A stretch of DNA of 63,396 nt from an uncultured Collinsella sp. (GTDB lineage: Bacteria > Actinomycetota > Coriobacteriia > Coriobacteriales > Coriobacteriaceae): assembly GCA_900544235.1 (NCBI GenBank), contig UQUL01000007.1, positions 1 to 63,396 on the forward strand, read 5' to 3'. The notes below the pieces were generated by a model. It saw nothing but the letters and a program-made list of their open reading frames with translations. It was not told where the DNA came from and did no database searches. Position numbers and translations under genes: made by a program. How positions within the stretch are numbered: the first letter of the stretch is position 1; every line of letters starts with the position of its first letter. Shown piece by piece: positions 8,407 through 17,027 of this stretch.

Positions 8407-9360
8407 ATGGACAAGGCTGCATCTACCGGCCATTCTGACCGCTGCCGCATCGTCGTCGATACCTGCTGCGACTTTAGCCCCGAGGTCGCCGCGAACCTCG
8501 ATGTCGATATCCTGGGTTTCCCCTTCATTATCGATGGCGAGGAGCGCACGGACGATATCTGGTCGAGCATGAGCCCTAAGGAGTTCTACGACCGCATGCG
8601 CGCCGGCGCTCGCGTGTCTACCTCCGCCGTGTCGCTCGGTCGCTATATCGAGTTCTTTACCGAGTGCGCCAAAGAGGGCACGCCCACGGTCTACCTGTGC
8701 TTTACCTCGGCGCTGTCGTCGAGCTACAACTCCGCGTGCCAGGCGGCGGACGCCGTGCGCGCCGAGTATCCCGATTTTGAGCTCTACGTGGTCGACAATG
8801 CTCTGCCCTGCGCGACCGGCGCGCTCTTGGCGCTCGAGGCCGTGCGTCAGCGTTCGGCGGGACTGACCGCCAAACAGCTGGTCGATTGGGCAAACGAGGC
8901 AAAGACCTATGTCCACGGCTACTTTACGCTCGAGAGCTTTGACGCACTGGCCGCCGGCGGCCGCATTCCGCCCGCGGCGGCACAGCTCACGGCAAAGCTC
9001 GATGTCAAGCCCGAGCTCTCCTACGACCTTGCCGGCTCGCTGTCGCTGATCGGCGTCAACCGCGGCCGCAAGAAGGCGCTCAAGTCCATCCTCAAGTCGT
9101 TCCGCGAGAACTACGTGCCCGATCGCACCATGCCCATCGCCATCATGACGGCCGATGCCGAGAAGGACGGTGATTGGCTCGAGGCCGTCATCCGCAAGGA
9201 GGAAGGCTGCGCCGACGTCACCATCATCCGTAGTTCCGTCGGTCCCACCATCGGCTCGCACGTGGGCCCCGGCATGGTGGCTTGCGCGTTTTGGGGCAAG
9301 AACCGCGCCGAGAAAGCCTCGCTTTCCGACCGCATCGCGCGCCGTGTGCGCGGTGAGTAG
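8407..9360 (+). CDS. DegV-family fatty-acid-binding protein
   Basis: This 317-residue protein matches the DegV/FakB family, which binds fatty acids and in Firmicutes presents them to the kinase FakA. Family features visible are the N-terminal VDTCCDFSPE, the substrate-loop region ARVSTSAVS, and the C-terminal RSSVGPTIGSHVGPG. The ATG at 8407 has an AAGGAG site 9 bases upstream; a TTG just before it is ignored. No fakA-like kinase is in the window, so the physiological partner cannot be named. Confidence 0.9.
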   Translation: MDKAASTGHSDRCRIVVDTCCDFSPEVAANLDVDILGFPFIIDGEERTDDIWSSMSPKEFYDRMRAGARVSTSAVSLGRYIEFFTECAKEGTPTVYLCFTSALSSSYNSACQAADAVRAEYPDFELYVVDNALPCATGALLALEAVRQRSAGLTAKQLVDWANEAKTYVHGYFTLESFDALAAGGRIPPAAAQLTAKLDVKPELSYDLAGSLSLIGVNRGRKKALKSILKSFRENYVPDRTMPIAIMTADAEKDGDWLEAVIRKEEGCADVTIIRSSVGPTIGSHVGPGMVACAFWGKNRAEKASLSDRIARRVRGE

Positions 9361-9458
9361 ACAGGCGCTGCGGCTGCAAGTGCCCTCAAGTCACGGCCGA
9401 AACGCTGGCACCGAGTATTTAACCTGGTAACAACACCCAACCCAAAAGGAAAGGTTTC

Positions 9459-10538
9459 ATGGCAAACAAGCTCTCCGTCGCATTTATCGGCACCGGAATC
9501 ATGGGTGCCCCCATCGCCGGCCACATCCTGGACGCCGGCTATCCCGTCACGGTCAACAACCGCACCAAGTCCAAGGCCGCAGCGCTTATCGAGCGCGGCG
9601 CTGTCTGGGCCGATACGCCGGCAGATGCCGTGGCGAACGCCGACGTCGTCTTTACCATGGTGGGCTATCCCTCCGAGGTCGAGGAACTCTACCTGGCGGG
9701 CGACGGCCTGCTCGCATGCACTAAGCCGGGCGCGGTCTTGATCGACCTCACCACGAGCTCGCCCGAGCTCGCCCGTGACATTGCCGAGGCCGCCCAGGTT
9801 TCTGGTCGCATGGCGTTTGACTGCCCTGTCACCGGCGGCGAGTCGGGTGCTATCGCCGGCACGCTCACGGCTATCGTGGGCGCTACCGAGAACGACATCG
9901 CGCCGGTCCGCGATATCCTTTCCACCTTTGCGGCAAACATCTGCTGCTTCGACGGCGCCGGCAAGGGCCAGGCTGCCAAGCTCGCCAACCAGGTGTCGCT
10001 GGGCGCCTGCATGGTCGGCATGGCAGACGCCATGGCATTTGCCGAGCTGAGCGGCCTTGACCTGGAGAAGACCCGTCAGATGATCCTGGGCGGCACTGGT
10101 AAGTCCGGCGCCATGGAGAGCCTGGCTCCCAAGGCGCTCGACGGCGACTACAAACCCGGCTTTATGGTCGAGCACTTCATTAAGGACCTGCGCCTGGCTC
10201 TCGCCTATGCTGACGATCGCGAGCTCGCGCTGCCCGGCGCCGACGTCGCCTTTACGCTCTACGACATGCTCGACGCCATCGGTGGCGCCAAGCTGGGCAC
10301 CCAGGCCATCACGGTCCTCTACAAGGAGGAGGCCGACGCCATCGCCGCCGGTCTGGACTGGTCGCAGTATCGTCCCGAGGAGCATGGCGCTCACGAGGAC
10401 GGCTGCGGTTGCGGCGAGCACGGCGACGACCATGAGTGCGGTTGCGGTCACCATCACGGCGAGGACCACGAGTACTGCGGCGGCCACGGCCATGACGACG
10501 GCCACGAGTGCTGCTGCGGCCACCATCACGGGGAGTAG
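9459..10538 (+). CDS. Beta-hydroxyacid dehydrogenase family enzyme with His/Cys-rich tail
   Basis: The first 300 residues form a 3-hydroxyisobutyrate/tartronate-semialdehyde reductase-type NAD(P) enzyme: the Rossmann motif is FIGTGIMGAPIAG (G11, G13, G16), the substrate motif is DCPVTGGESGA, and the catalytic lysine lies in KGQAAKLANQ. The substrate cannot be told from sequence. From about residue 306 to 359 there is a tail of some 14 His and 8 Cys with Asp, Glu and Gly, as in metal-storage or metallochaperone tails. That tail is not part of the family and could bind Ni, Zn or Cu. The gene starts an apparent operon with the next three genes. Confidence 0.85.
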   Translation: MANKLSVAFIGTGIMGAPIAGHILDAGYPVTVNNRTKSKAAALIERGAVWADTPADAVANADVVFTMVGYPSEVEELYLAGDGLLACTKPGAVLIDLTTSSPELARDIAEAAQVSGRMAFDCPVTGGESGAIAGTLTAIVGATENDIAPVRDILSTFAANICCFDGAGKGQAAKLANQVSLGACMVGMADAMAFAELSGLDLEKTRQMILGGTGKSGAMESLAPKALDGDYKPGFMVEHFIKDLRLALAYADDRELALPGADVAFTLYDMLDAIGGAKLGTQAITVLYKEEADAIAAGLDWSQYRPEEHGAHEDGCGCGEHGDDHECGCGHHHGEDHEYCGGHGHDDGHECCCGHHHGE

Positions 10539-10543
10539 TGCCC

Positions 10544-10984
10544 ATGAGCTGGACGTTCGTGGTGCTTGCGCTGGTGCTCTTTCTCTTTGCGATCTACATC
10601 GGCTTTTTGTGCGGCCAGTGGGCGTGCGAAAAGCGCGTGATCACCAAGCGCGACTACTGGATTGCCAACTTTGCAGGAGCGGCGGCAGTCGTCCTGCTGA
10701 CCTGGGTGTTTTCACTGTTCCCGCTGGTGCAGTTTGCGCCGATTGGCTGGCTCGGCGGCTTTATCGCCGGCCTTAAGATGAGCTTTGGCGAGTCCGTCGG
10801 CCCATGGCGCAAGCACGACGAGGTTTTTAACGTCAACAAGGCTCATCGCGCCGCCGCCGACGCGGGCGACGCCGAGGAGCGCCGCCGTGCGCGTCGCAAT
10901 GGCGCGGCCGACCGACAGCTCATTTCGGTCACCGATGACAGCAAGGGTGCTGGCAAGCACGCTAAAAATAGTAAGAAGAGGTAA
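10544..10984 (+). CDS. Small membrane protein of unknown function
   Basis: The 146-residue product has two predicted transmembrane segments (about residues 5-25 and 42-65), followed by a hydrophobic re-entrant-looking GWLGGFIAGL and then a charged, Ala/Arg-rich cytoplasmic tail. I do not recognise a family. The ATG at 10544 follows a GGGGAG ribosome site that overlaps the end of the dehydrogenase gene. The HEAT-repeat gene starts two bases after its stop, so they are very likely co-expressed. Confidence 0.7.
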   Translation: MSWTFVVLALVLFLFAIYIGFLCGQWACEKRVITKRDYWIANFAGAAAVVLLTWVFSLFPLVQFAPIGWLGGFIAGLKMSFGESVGPWRKHDEVFNVNKAHRAAADAGDAEERRRARRNGAADRQLISVTDDSKGAGKHAKNSKKR

Positions 10985-10986
10985 CT

Positions 10987-11685
10987 ATGGCAGAAAACAA
11001 AGACGAACAGCTCACCGACGAGGAGCTGGCACAGCTCCAGCTGGCAGAGGAGAACGAGAACGCCGTCGACCGTCTGGTCAAGGAGCTCGGCTGCCCCACG
11101 CGCCGCATCCGCCAGTTTGCCGCCCGCGTGTTGCACCTGCTTGCCGAGCGCGATCCGCAGCGCGTCGTGCCCTGCGTGCCCGCGCTGATCGAGGCGCTCG
11201 ACCGCCCCGAGGCGCAGACCCGCTGGGAGTCCCTCGATGCCCTGACGGCGCTCGCCACCACCTGCCCCGAGCAGCTGGGCGATGCCTTTGAGGGCGCCGA
11301 GACTGCACTGTTCGACGAGATCTCCTCCACGCTGCGCTATGCCGCCTTCCGCCTGCTGTGCGTGTGGGGTGCCACGAGCGTCGAGCGTTCGCGCGAGGCT
11401 TGGCCCATCCTGGACGAAGCCATCCAGTGCTACCACGGCGACCTTGAGTATCGCGACATGCTCGGTTGCCTGTACGAGTTTTGCCAGGGCGAGATCGACG
11501 CCGAGGTTGCCGAGAAGCTCGCGCTGCGCCTTAAGTTCGACGCCGAGAACGGCAAGGGCAGCTATCTCAAGGCCCGTTCGAGCGAGATTTGCGAAATGCT
11601 TGTTAAACGTTTTGGCCTGGATCTCTCCAAAAAGAAGAAGCGTGCTAGCGTTAAAAAATCTGACGACGCCGAAGACGAGGAGTAA
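10987..11685 (+). CDS. HEAT-repeat protein
   Basis: The 232-residue, mostly helical product contains HEAT-like repeats (for example RRIRQFAARVLHLLAERDPQ and VPCVPALIEALDRPEAQTR), which act as protein-binding scaffolds. It starts with an acidic segment and ends with a Lys-rich then acidic tail. No signal peptide is present, so it is cytoplasmic. It sits between the small membrane protein and the isocitrate dehydrogenase-type gene with gaps of 2 and 6 bases. Its partner and role are unknown. Confidence 0.7.
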   Translation: MAENKDEQLTDEELAQLQLAEENENAVDRLVKELGCPTRRIRQFAARVLHLLAERDPQRVVPCVPALIEALDRPEAQTRWESLDALTALATTCPEQLGDAFEGAETALFDEISSTLRYAAFRLLCVWGATSVERSREAWPILDEAIQCYHGDLEYRDMLGCLYEFCQGEIDAEVAEKLALRLKFDAENGKGSYLKARSSEICEMLVKRFGLDLSKKKKRASVKKSDDAEDEE

Positions 11686-11691
11686 CAGATT

Positions 11692-12777
11692 ATGGCGCAC
11701 GATGTAGTCCTGATCCCCGGTGACGGTATCGGTCCCGAGATTACGCAGGCCATGCGCCGCGTGGTCGAGGCCACCGGTGTCCAGATCAACTGGAACGTCC
11801 AGGAGGCCGGTGCCGGCGTCATGGACGAGTTTGGCACGCCACTGCCCCAGCACGTGCTCGATGCGGTCGCCGAGACCAAGGTTGCCATCAAGGGCCCCAT
11901 CACCACGCCGGTCGGTACGGGTTTCCGCAGCGTCAACGTGGCCCTGCGCAAACACTTCGACCTGTATGCCTGCGTGCGCCCCTGCCTGTCGCAGCCGGGC
12001 GACGGCTCGCGTTTCCGCGATGTCGACCTGGTTATCGTGCGCGAGAACACCGAGGACCTCTACGCCGGCATCGAGTTCGATGAGGGCGCTGCCGAGGTCG
12101 AGGAGCTCTCGCAGCTCGTCGAGCGCTCGGGCCAGAAGACCTTCGCTGCGGATTCCGCCATCTCAATCAAGCCGATCTCTATCGCCAAGAGCCGCCGTAT
12201 TGTGGAGTATGCCTTTGAGTATGCCCGCCGCTGCGGCCGCAAAAAGGTGACGGGCGTGCATAAGGCCAACATCATGAAGGCGACCGACGGTCTGTTCCTG
12301 CGCGTTGCGCGCGAGGTGGCCGCCAACTATCCCGATATCGAGTTCAACGACAAGATTGTCGACGCCACCTGCATGGGCCTGGTCCAGAACCCCAACGACT
12401 TCGATGTCCTGGTGCTGCCCAACCTGTACGGCGACATCGTGAGCGACCTGTGCGCCGGCCTGGTGGGCGGCTTAGGGATGGCCCCCGGCTCCAACATCGG
12501 TGCCGACTGCGCCATCTTCGAGGCAACGCACGGCTCCGCGCCCGATATCGCTGGCCAGGATATCGCCAACCCCACGGCCGAGATCCTCTCTGCGGCCATG
12601 ATGCTCGATCACCTGGGCGAGAACGACGCGGCCAATCGCATTCGCGCCGCCGTTTCTGCCACGCTCGACGAGGGTGAGCAGGTTACCGGCGACGTTCGTC
12701 GTGCCCAGACCGGCTCCGTTGAGGGCGCTGTGGGCACGCAGGCCTTTGCCGATGCCGTTATCGCGCACCTGGCCTAA
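11692..12777 (+). CDS. Isocitrate/isopropylmalate dehydrogenase family, probably NAD-type isocitrate dehydrogenase
   Basis: This 361-residue enzyme would oxidatively decarboxylate a 2-R-hydroxy acid. Family marks are LIPGDGIGPE at the N-terminus, the substrate Arg cluster NVALRKHFDLYACVRP, the catalytic Tyr/Lys region (RENTEDLYAGIE, VHKANIMK), and the cofactor loop EATHGSAPDIAGQ followed by NPTAEILSAAMML. The VALRK helix and HGSAPDIAG loop fit NAD-dependent isocitrate dehydrogenase better than LeuB. Homoisocitrate-type activity cannot be excluded. It ends the four-gene operon and is followed by a terminator. Confidence 0.82.
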   Translation: MAHDVVLIPGDGIGPEITQAMRRVVEATGVQINWNVQEAGAGVMDEFGTPLPQHVLDAVAETKVAIKGPITTPVGTGFRSVNVALRKHFDLYACVRPCLSQPGDGSRFRDVDLVIVRENTEDLYAGIEFDEGAAEVEELSQLVERSGQKTFAADSAISIKPISIAKSRRIVEYAFEYARRCGRKKVTGVHKANIMKATDGLFLRVAREVAANYPDIEFNDKIVDATCMGLVQNPNDFDVLVLPNLYGDIVSDLCAGLVGGLGMAPGSNIGADCAIFEATHGSAPDIAGQDIANPTAEILSAAMMLDHLGENDAANRIRAAVSATLDEGEQVTGDVRRAQTGSVEGAVGTQAFADAVIAHLA

Positions 12778-12836
12778 GGCATGCAGACTGCAAACGCCTA
12801 AATAGTACTTAAGTGTTTGCGTATAACCTGAGAATC

Positions 12837-12870
12837 AATACGCCCGGCGCTCTGTCGGGCGTATTCTATT
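12837..12870 (+). terminator. Intrinsic terminator after the isocitrate dehydrogenase-type gene
   Basis: AATACGCCCG (12837-12846) pairs with CGGGCGTATT (12856-12865), followed by a short T-rich tract. Confidence 0.75.
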
Positions 12871-12903
12871 GCGGACTATGTTTCCTAACAAGGAGTAACT
12901 GAT

Positions 12904-13989
12904 ATGGGTCTGATTCAAAAGAAGGACGAGAAGGACGAGATCGACGGCATCCAGATCATCGAGCGCGGCGAAGGCCCCGACGGTGATGAGGAGGAGAAGA
13001 TCGATCTGGTCGCCGGTACGTCTGCCGAGCACATTGCTGCCGGTACGACGGCCGAGGAGGAGGACGCTCGCCTGGAGGCAAAGATCGTCGCGGACGCCGC
13101 CGACGAAAACCTCATGCCCGAGGAACAGGACGAGGACGACGACTCCGACGCGGACGACCATGCATCAAAGCACAAGAAGACGATGATTGCCGCCTTTGTG
13201 GTCGCAGTCGTGATCGCTGCCGTGGTCGGCTTCTTTATCGGCAATGGCGGCTTTGGCGGGAAGGGCGTCGGCTCGGCGACCCTCACTGAGGACCAGCTTG
13301 ATTCGACCGTGGCAAGCTACAGCTACAACGGCAAGAAGAGCGACATCACCGCGCGCGAGGCCATCGAGAGCCAGTACAGCCTCGACACCGTCAAGGATGG
13401 CGATGGCAACTACACCGCTCCCTCTGCCGACGTCATCCTGTCCTACGTGCGCAACAAGATTCTGCTCGATGCTGCCGAGGACGAGGGCATCACCGTCTCT
13501 TCCAAGGAGATGAAGAAGTACGCCGAGGATTCCATCGGCACCTCCGACTACAAGACCATGGCCACGCAGTACGGCGTGTCCAAGGACCAGGCCAAGCAGA
13601 TCGTCCGTCAGTCCGCGACGCTGCAGAAGCTCTACAAGAAGAAGGTGGGCGATAGCTCCGCAAGCATGCCGACCGCCCCGACCGAGCCTGCTGACGGCAA
13701 CGAGGAGACCGCGAGCAAGGACTACGCCGACTACATCATCAAACTTGCCGGCGACGAGTGGGATAGCGAAAAGGGCACCTGGAAGGACGCCGATAGCACC
13801 TATGCCAAGGCCTTCGCTGACGATGCCTTTACGGCCGATAGCGCTACCTACAAGCAGGCCATGACCGCCTATTACACTGCCTACCAGCAGTATTCCTCGC
13901 AGGCTTCGAGCGCCAGCTCCAAGTGGACCGAGTATGCTAACGGCCTCTATGCCAAGGCCAACATCAGCATCTACGGCCTGTTTGCGTAA
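12904..13989 (+). CDS. Membrane-anchored SurA N-domain-like protein
   Basis: The 361-residue product has a very acidic cytoplasmic N-terminus (residues 1-90), one transmembrane segment at about 93-113, and an extracellular part that resembles the helical chaperone domain of SurA/PrsA/trigger factor (SADVILSYVRNKILLDAAEDEG is the typical start of that helix pair). No peptidyl-prolyl isomerase (rotamase) domain is visible. It may be a holdase for exported proteins. It is monocistronic with an AAGGAG ribosome site and a strong terminator after it. Confidence 0.65.
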   Translation: MGLIQKKDEKDEIDGIQIIERGEGPDGDEEEKIDLVAGTSAEHIAAGTTAEEEDARLEAKIVADAADENLMPEEQDEDDDSDADDHASKHKKTMIAAFVVAVVIAAVVGFFIGNGGFGGKGVGSATLTEDQLDSTVASYSYNGKKSDITAREAIESQYSLDTVKDGDGNYTAPSADVILSYVRNKILLDAAEDEGITVSSKEMKKYAEDSIGTSDYKTMATQYGVSKDQAKQIVRQSATLQKLYKKKVGDSSASMPTAPTEPADGNEETASKDYADYIIKLAGDEWDSEKGTWKDADSTYAKAFADDAFTADSATYKQAMTAYYTAYQQYSSQASSASSKWTEYANGLYAKANISIYGLFA

Positions 13990-14027
13990 AGAGTCACACG
14001 GCTCATCGAGCATCTAGCCGATTGACA

Positions 14028-14072
14028 GCAGAAAGCCCGCCAGCACGGAAGTCGTACTGGCGGGCTTTCTGC
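14028..14072. terminator. Bidirectional terminator between convergent genes
   Basis: A perfect 16-bp stem (14028-14043 with 14057-14072) with a 13-base loop lies between the SurA-like gene and the convergent XRE regulator. Its outer part is A-rich on the left and T-rich on the right. Confidence 0.9.
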
Positions 14073-14103
14073 GTTGAGGGTATGATTGGCGGCTTAATTA
14101 TGG

Positions 14104-14343
14104 CTATTCATCTTTAAGTCCAAAAAGGCTATCGGCTTCATCGTCGGATATATATTCCAGCACATCACCTGGTTGGCAGTCGAGTGCCCGGCATATCGCG
14201 TCAAGAGTTGAAAAACGTATGGCAGAAACCTTGCCCGTCTTAATGCGTGACATATTGACCTGGGAGATGCCCACACGTTCCGCAAGCTCTTTGGATGAGA
14301 TCTTGCGTTCGGCGAGCATGCGGTCAAGCCGCAGAATAATCAT
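14104..14343 (-). CDS. XRE-family regulator, small Cro-like
   Basis: The 79-residue protein is almost entirely a helix-turn-helix domain (RMLAERKISSKELAERVGISQ, with recognition helix near VNMSRIKTG). The TLDAICRALDCQPGDVLEY ending is characteristic of the YozG-type HTH_26 group. Such genes are normally paired with a DUF2975 membrane protein, as here, where it starts 9 bases after the upstream gene. It probably represses its own operon. Confidence 0.88.
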   Translation of the reverse strand: MIILRLDRMLAERKISSKELAERVGISQVNMSRIKTGKVSAIRFSTLDAICRALDCQPGDVLEYISDDEADSLFGLKDE

Positions 14344-14352
14344 GGATTCCCC

Positions 14353-14991
14353 CTAGAGCAACTCGTCATCTTGTTTTTGCAGGATATACCCGTAGCGGAA
14401 GATGCTGGCAATCAGGCAAATAATCAGGCCTGCAAAGAGCATGGAGGGCTCGAATAACTGGCCGACGAACGCATCCGTAAAGCTGCCACCAAATCCTGAG
14501 AGTATCATTCCCGTGATTACGGCACCAAGAAGCCTCACGGCAACGCCGCCGATAAGGAATAAATGTCCTACTCGACGAAGTGTCTGGTTACATTCAAGGT
14601 CAAAGGGCCTGCCTTCCTTTTCAATGTTGAAGAAAAGCCTGCGCACGCTTATTGCGATGGTAAGCGCGAGGCATGTCATCAAGAGGCTCCCTATGGCAGT
14701 GTGACCATCGTGTGCGACGAGCATAAGTGGGGCCTGCGTATCGGTACCGACGATAGCAAGGCATGGCCCCTTGCCGGCTTGAAGTTCTACGGATTGGAGA
14801 CACGGGCCTTGGGAGAGGCCAGGCAATATGAGTAGAAGGTCAATCGCAATGACTGCGAGGAGCCCCAGAGCGAGCGCGGTGGTAATGCAGATCGTGGCCC
14901 ATTTGCAGATGCGAGCGAGCTTCCTCAGTTTGGCTACCGTCTGTTCGCGGCTGATGGTTTCATTCGATATAGATGCGTTTCGATGGACCAT
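14353..14991 (-). CDS. DUF2975-like membrane protein
   Basis: The 212-residue product has four hydrophobic segments, near residues 35-58, 96-115, 145-168 and 180-198. The FFNIEKEGRPFDLECNQTLRRVG stretch between segments two and three (only the RPF core matters) matches the DUF2975 family. The ATG at 14991 has a GGAGGGG site; an in-frame ATG at 15030 lies inside the putative operator and is less likely. It forms an operon with the XRE gene. Function is unknown, though such pairs are often linked to developmental or stress control. Confidence 0.75.
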   Translation of the reverse strand: MVHRNASISNETISREQTVAKLRKLARICKWATICITTALALGLLAVIAIDLLLILPGLSQGPCLQSVELQAGKGPCLAIVGTDTQAPLMLVAHDGHTAIGSLLMTCLALTIAISVRRLFFNIEKEGRPFDLECNQTLRRVGHLFLIGGVAVRLLGAVITGMILSGFGGSFTDAFVGQLFEPSMLFAGLIICLIASIFRYGYILQKQDDELL

Positions 14992-15014
14992 AACCCCTCC
15001 AATCGGCGTTTGGG

Positions 15015-15030
15015 ATGATACTTGTATCAT
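15015..15030 (-). promoter_or_regulatory. Palindrome at the DUF2975-XRE promoter
   Basis: ATGATAC and GTATCAT are 7-base inverted arms separated by TT. They lie next to a TATGAT-like -10 on the minus strand and about 25 bases upstream of the DUF2975 start, suitable for repression by the XRE protein. Confidence 0.5.
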
Positions 15031-15059
15031 ATCAGAATTAACGATAAACGATAAATAAT

Positions 15060-15693
15060 TACGGATACTGAGTAAGTAATGATTGAAAACGATTAGCGTG
15101 AGCTATTAGCTCATTTTGGATGCCGGAGTTTGGCGCGTGGGGGATAAGGACAAATGCCAAAATTTCCTGTGATCGCGCAAGCGCTCCATCGGGTTCCCCT
15201 AATTCATATGGGAAAACAGCTGCAAACGATTGCAAGTAACCGGTGAACGGTCGAAAACTACCGTTCACCGATAATCTCAAAACTGGTTCTAACTGGTATT
15301 AAGTCAAAAAGACCAATTCACATATCTTCACAATGACCTGCAATTTTTCTACACGCTATTTTTAGCCGCCCTGCGTTGTTTAGACACAGGAAAAGATCCG
15401 ATTTTTTGCCAAAGCATTTCGAAACGGTTTCAAAACCGCAGGTAGAAGTGTTAACGACCGGTAAACGGTCGATTTATCACCGTGAGCGGTGCAAAAACGT
15501 TTTACCGTATGAATCAACGAAAGCGACCTCTTCTGGGGTGATATAGTGACAACAACACATCACGTGGTTACTACCAGTTTAGAAACCACTGGTCTTCAAA
15601 GAACGCTTTCTAAGAAGCTTTAAGGGCGAGTGCCCGCTGGCTTCCGAAAATCATCGGACTCAGATTGTACACACCTTCGGAAGGGAAATTTGA
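15060..15693 (+). promoter_or_regulatory. Regulatory region of the mannose-family PTS operon
   Basis: About 630 bases without a credible gene. It contains an 11-bp inverted repeat with core GTGAACGGT/ACCGTTCAC (15241-15270), a related GTAAACGGT at 15461, a TGCAA/TTGCA palindrome near 15214, GAAACGGTTTC at 15421, and two ACTGGT direct words (15281-15298). A TATAGT at 15542-15547 is a likely -10, so the GntR-type operator at 15564-15577 would lie just downstream of the start of transcription. Confidence 0.6.
15564..15577. promoter_or_regulatory. Putative GntR operator 1
   Basis: GTGGT-TACT-ACCAG is nearly identical to the perfect palindrome CTGGT-TACT-ACCAG at 19857-19870 upstream of agaS. Both genes flank the GntR regulator at 19086. 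The spacing resembles NagR/DasR sites (TGGT-N4-ACCA). Confidence 0.65.
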
Positions 15694-16137
15694 ATGGTTG
15701 GCTTTATTCTTACCGGTCATGGACAGTTCGCACCCGGCCTTGCAAGCGCTATCGCTATGGTTGCCGGCGACCAGCCTGCTTTTACCGTCGTTCCTTTTGA
15801 GGGCGACCAGGCCGCATCCTACGGTGAGGATCTCCGCGCCGCTATTACCGCCATGCGCGAGGAGTGCGATGGCGTGCTTGTCTTTACCGACCTGCTTGGC
15901 GGCACCCCGTTCAACCAGTCGATGATGATTGCCCAGGATGTCGACAACGTCGAGGTTCTGACTGGCACCAACCTTCCCATGGTTATTGAGCTTCTGTTCC
16001 TCCGCGGCAATGCCACGCTCGCCGAGCTTGGCGAGCAGGCCGTGACCGTTGGCCAGACGGGCATCACCGCCCAGACGGTCGCATCCGTTGCCGGCTCCGA
16101 GGAAGAGGATATCTTCGGCGACGAGGACGGCATCTAA
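15694..16137 (+). CDS. PTS mannose-family EIIA component
   Basis: The 147-residue cytoplasmic protein receives phosphate from HPr on His9 (TGHGQFA) and passes it to EIIB. The VLVFTDLLGGTPFN motif is diagnostic of mannose/fructose/sorbose-family EIIA. It opens an operon with a YajC-like gene, EIIB, EIIC and EIID. Its stop codon overlaps the next ATG (TAATG). The downstream amino-sugar genes suggest the substrate is GalNAc, GlcNAc or a related amino sugar. Confidence 0.92.
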   Translation: MVGFILTGHGQFAPGLASAIAMVAGDQPAFTVVPFEGDQAASYGEDLRAAITAMREECDGVLVFTDLLGGTPFNQSMMIAQDVDNVEVLTGTNLPMVIELLFLRGNATLAELGEQAVTVGQTGITAQTVASVAGSEEEDIFGDEDGI

Positions 16138-16418
16138 TGGCCGATTTCGGAGCCAACGTCCTGAGCTCCTCGGTCGCCCTTTTAGGCCTGCTTGTCATCA
16201 TGGGCTTGATTTACACCATCTGGTCGCAAATCAACATGAAGAAGAAGCAGAAGTACTTCAAGGAGCTGCACACCGAGCTCAAGCCGGGTCAGGAGGTTCT
16301 TTTCGCCGGCGGTATCTACGGAACCGTCAAAGGCATCGAAGGCGAGAAGGTCCAGATCAAAGTCCGATCCGGAGCCGTCGTAGATGTTTCGCGTTACGCG
16401 ATTCAGGAGATCAAGTAA
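16137..16418 (+). CDS. YajC-like small membrane protein in the PTS operon
   Basis: The 93-residue protein has one N-terminal transmembrane helix (residues 10-30) and a YajC domain (KPGQEVLFAGGIYGTVKGIEG). Elsewhere YajC is an accessory of SecDF, but YajC-like proteins are also encoded within some streptococcal glycosaminoglycan PTS operons, as here. The position between EIIA and EIIB, with overlapping start and stop, argues for a role in the permease rather than in general secretion. That role is inference. Confidence 0.8.
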   Translation: MADFGANVLSSSVALLGLLVIMGLIYTIWSQINMKKKQKYFKELHTELKPGQEVLFAGGIYGTVKGIEGEKVQIKVRSGAVVDVSRYAIQEIK

Positions 16419-16454
16419 CTGTCGTCAGCAAATATCGAAAGGAAGCTGATCAAC

Positions 16455-16937
16455 ATGGCAGAACCCAACATTCTTCTTACCCGCATCGATAACCGACTGG
16501 TTCATGGTCAGGTTGCAACCCAGTGGAACTCCACCCTGGGCTCCAACCTCATCCTCGTCGCCAACGACGACGTGGCGTCCAACACCATGCGCCAGAACCT
16601 CATGAAGATGGCCGCTCCCGCCGGCGTCGCTACGCGTTTCTTCTCCCTGCAGAAGACCATCGACGTCATTGGCAAGGCGAGCCCGCGCCAGAAGATCTTC
16701 ATCGTGGCCGAAACACCGGAAGACGTGCTTACGCTCGTCAAGGGCGGTGTGCCTATAAAGAAGGTAAACATCGGCAACATGCACATGTCGGAAGGAAAGC
16801 GCCAAGTCGCCACCTCCGTCGCAGTTAACGACGAGGATGTCGCTGCGTTTAAAGAGCTGCAGGAATTGGGGGTGGAGTTGGAGATCAGGCGCGTTCCGAG
16901 CACGCCTGTTGAGGACACGAGCAAGCTCTTCTCGTAA
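16455..16937 (+). CDS. PTS mannose-family EIIB component
   Basis: The 160-residue protein carries the phosphorylation site His17 in RLVHGQV and the family sequence ILLTRIDNRLVHG. It transfers phosphate from EIIA to the sugar during import through EIIC/EIID. A diverged paralogue without the histidine lies at 26179. A GAAAGGAAGC site precedes the ATG. Confidence 0.93.
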   Translation: MAEPNILLTRIDNRLVHGQVATQWNSTLGSNLILVANDDVASNTMRQNLMKMAAPAGVATRFFSLQKTIDVIGKASPRQKIFIVAETPEDVLTLVKGGVPIKKVNIGNMHMSEGKRQVATSVAVNDEDVAAFKELQELGVELEIRRVPSTPVEDTSKLFS

Positions 16938-17027
16938 TCCTCGTGATCCACGTTGTCAGGAGTGAAACCCTGACGTTCTGTACGTGATATCCAAAGTGCG
17001 TACATACATTTTGAAAGGAGGAGCAAG

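Noticed and set aside
15059..15280. A 73-codon minus-strand gene in the PTS promoter region
   Set aside because: It overlaps the GAACGGT inverted repeat and other operator-like words and has no ribosome site or family sequence.
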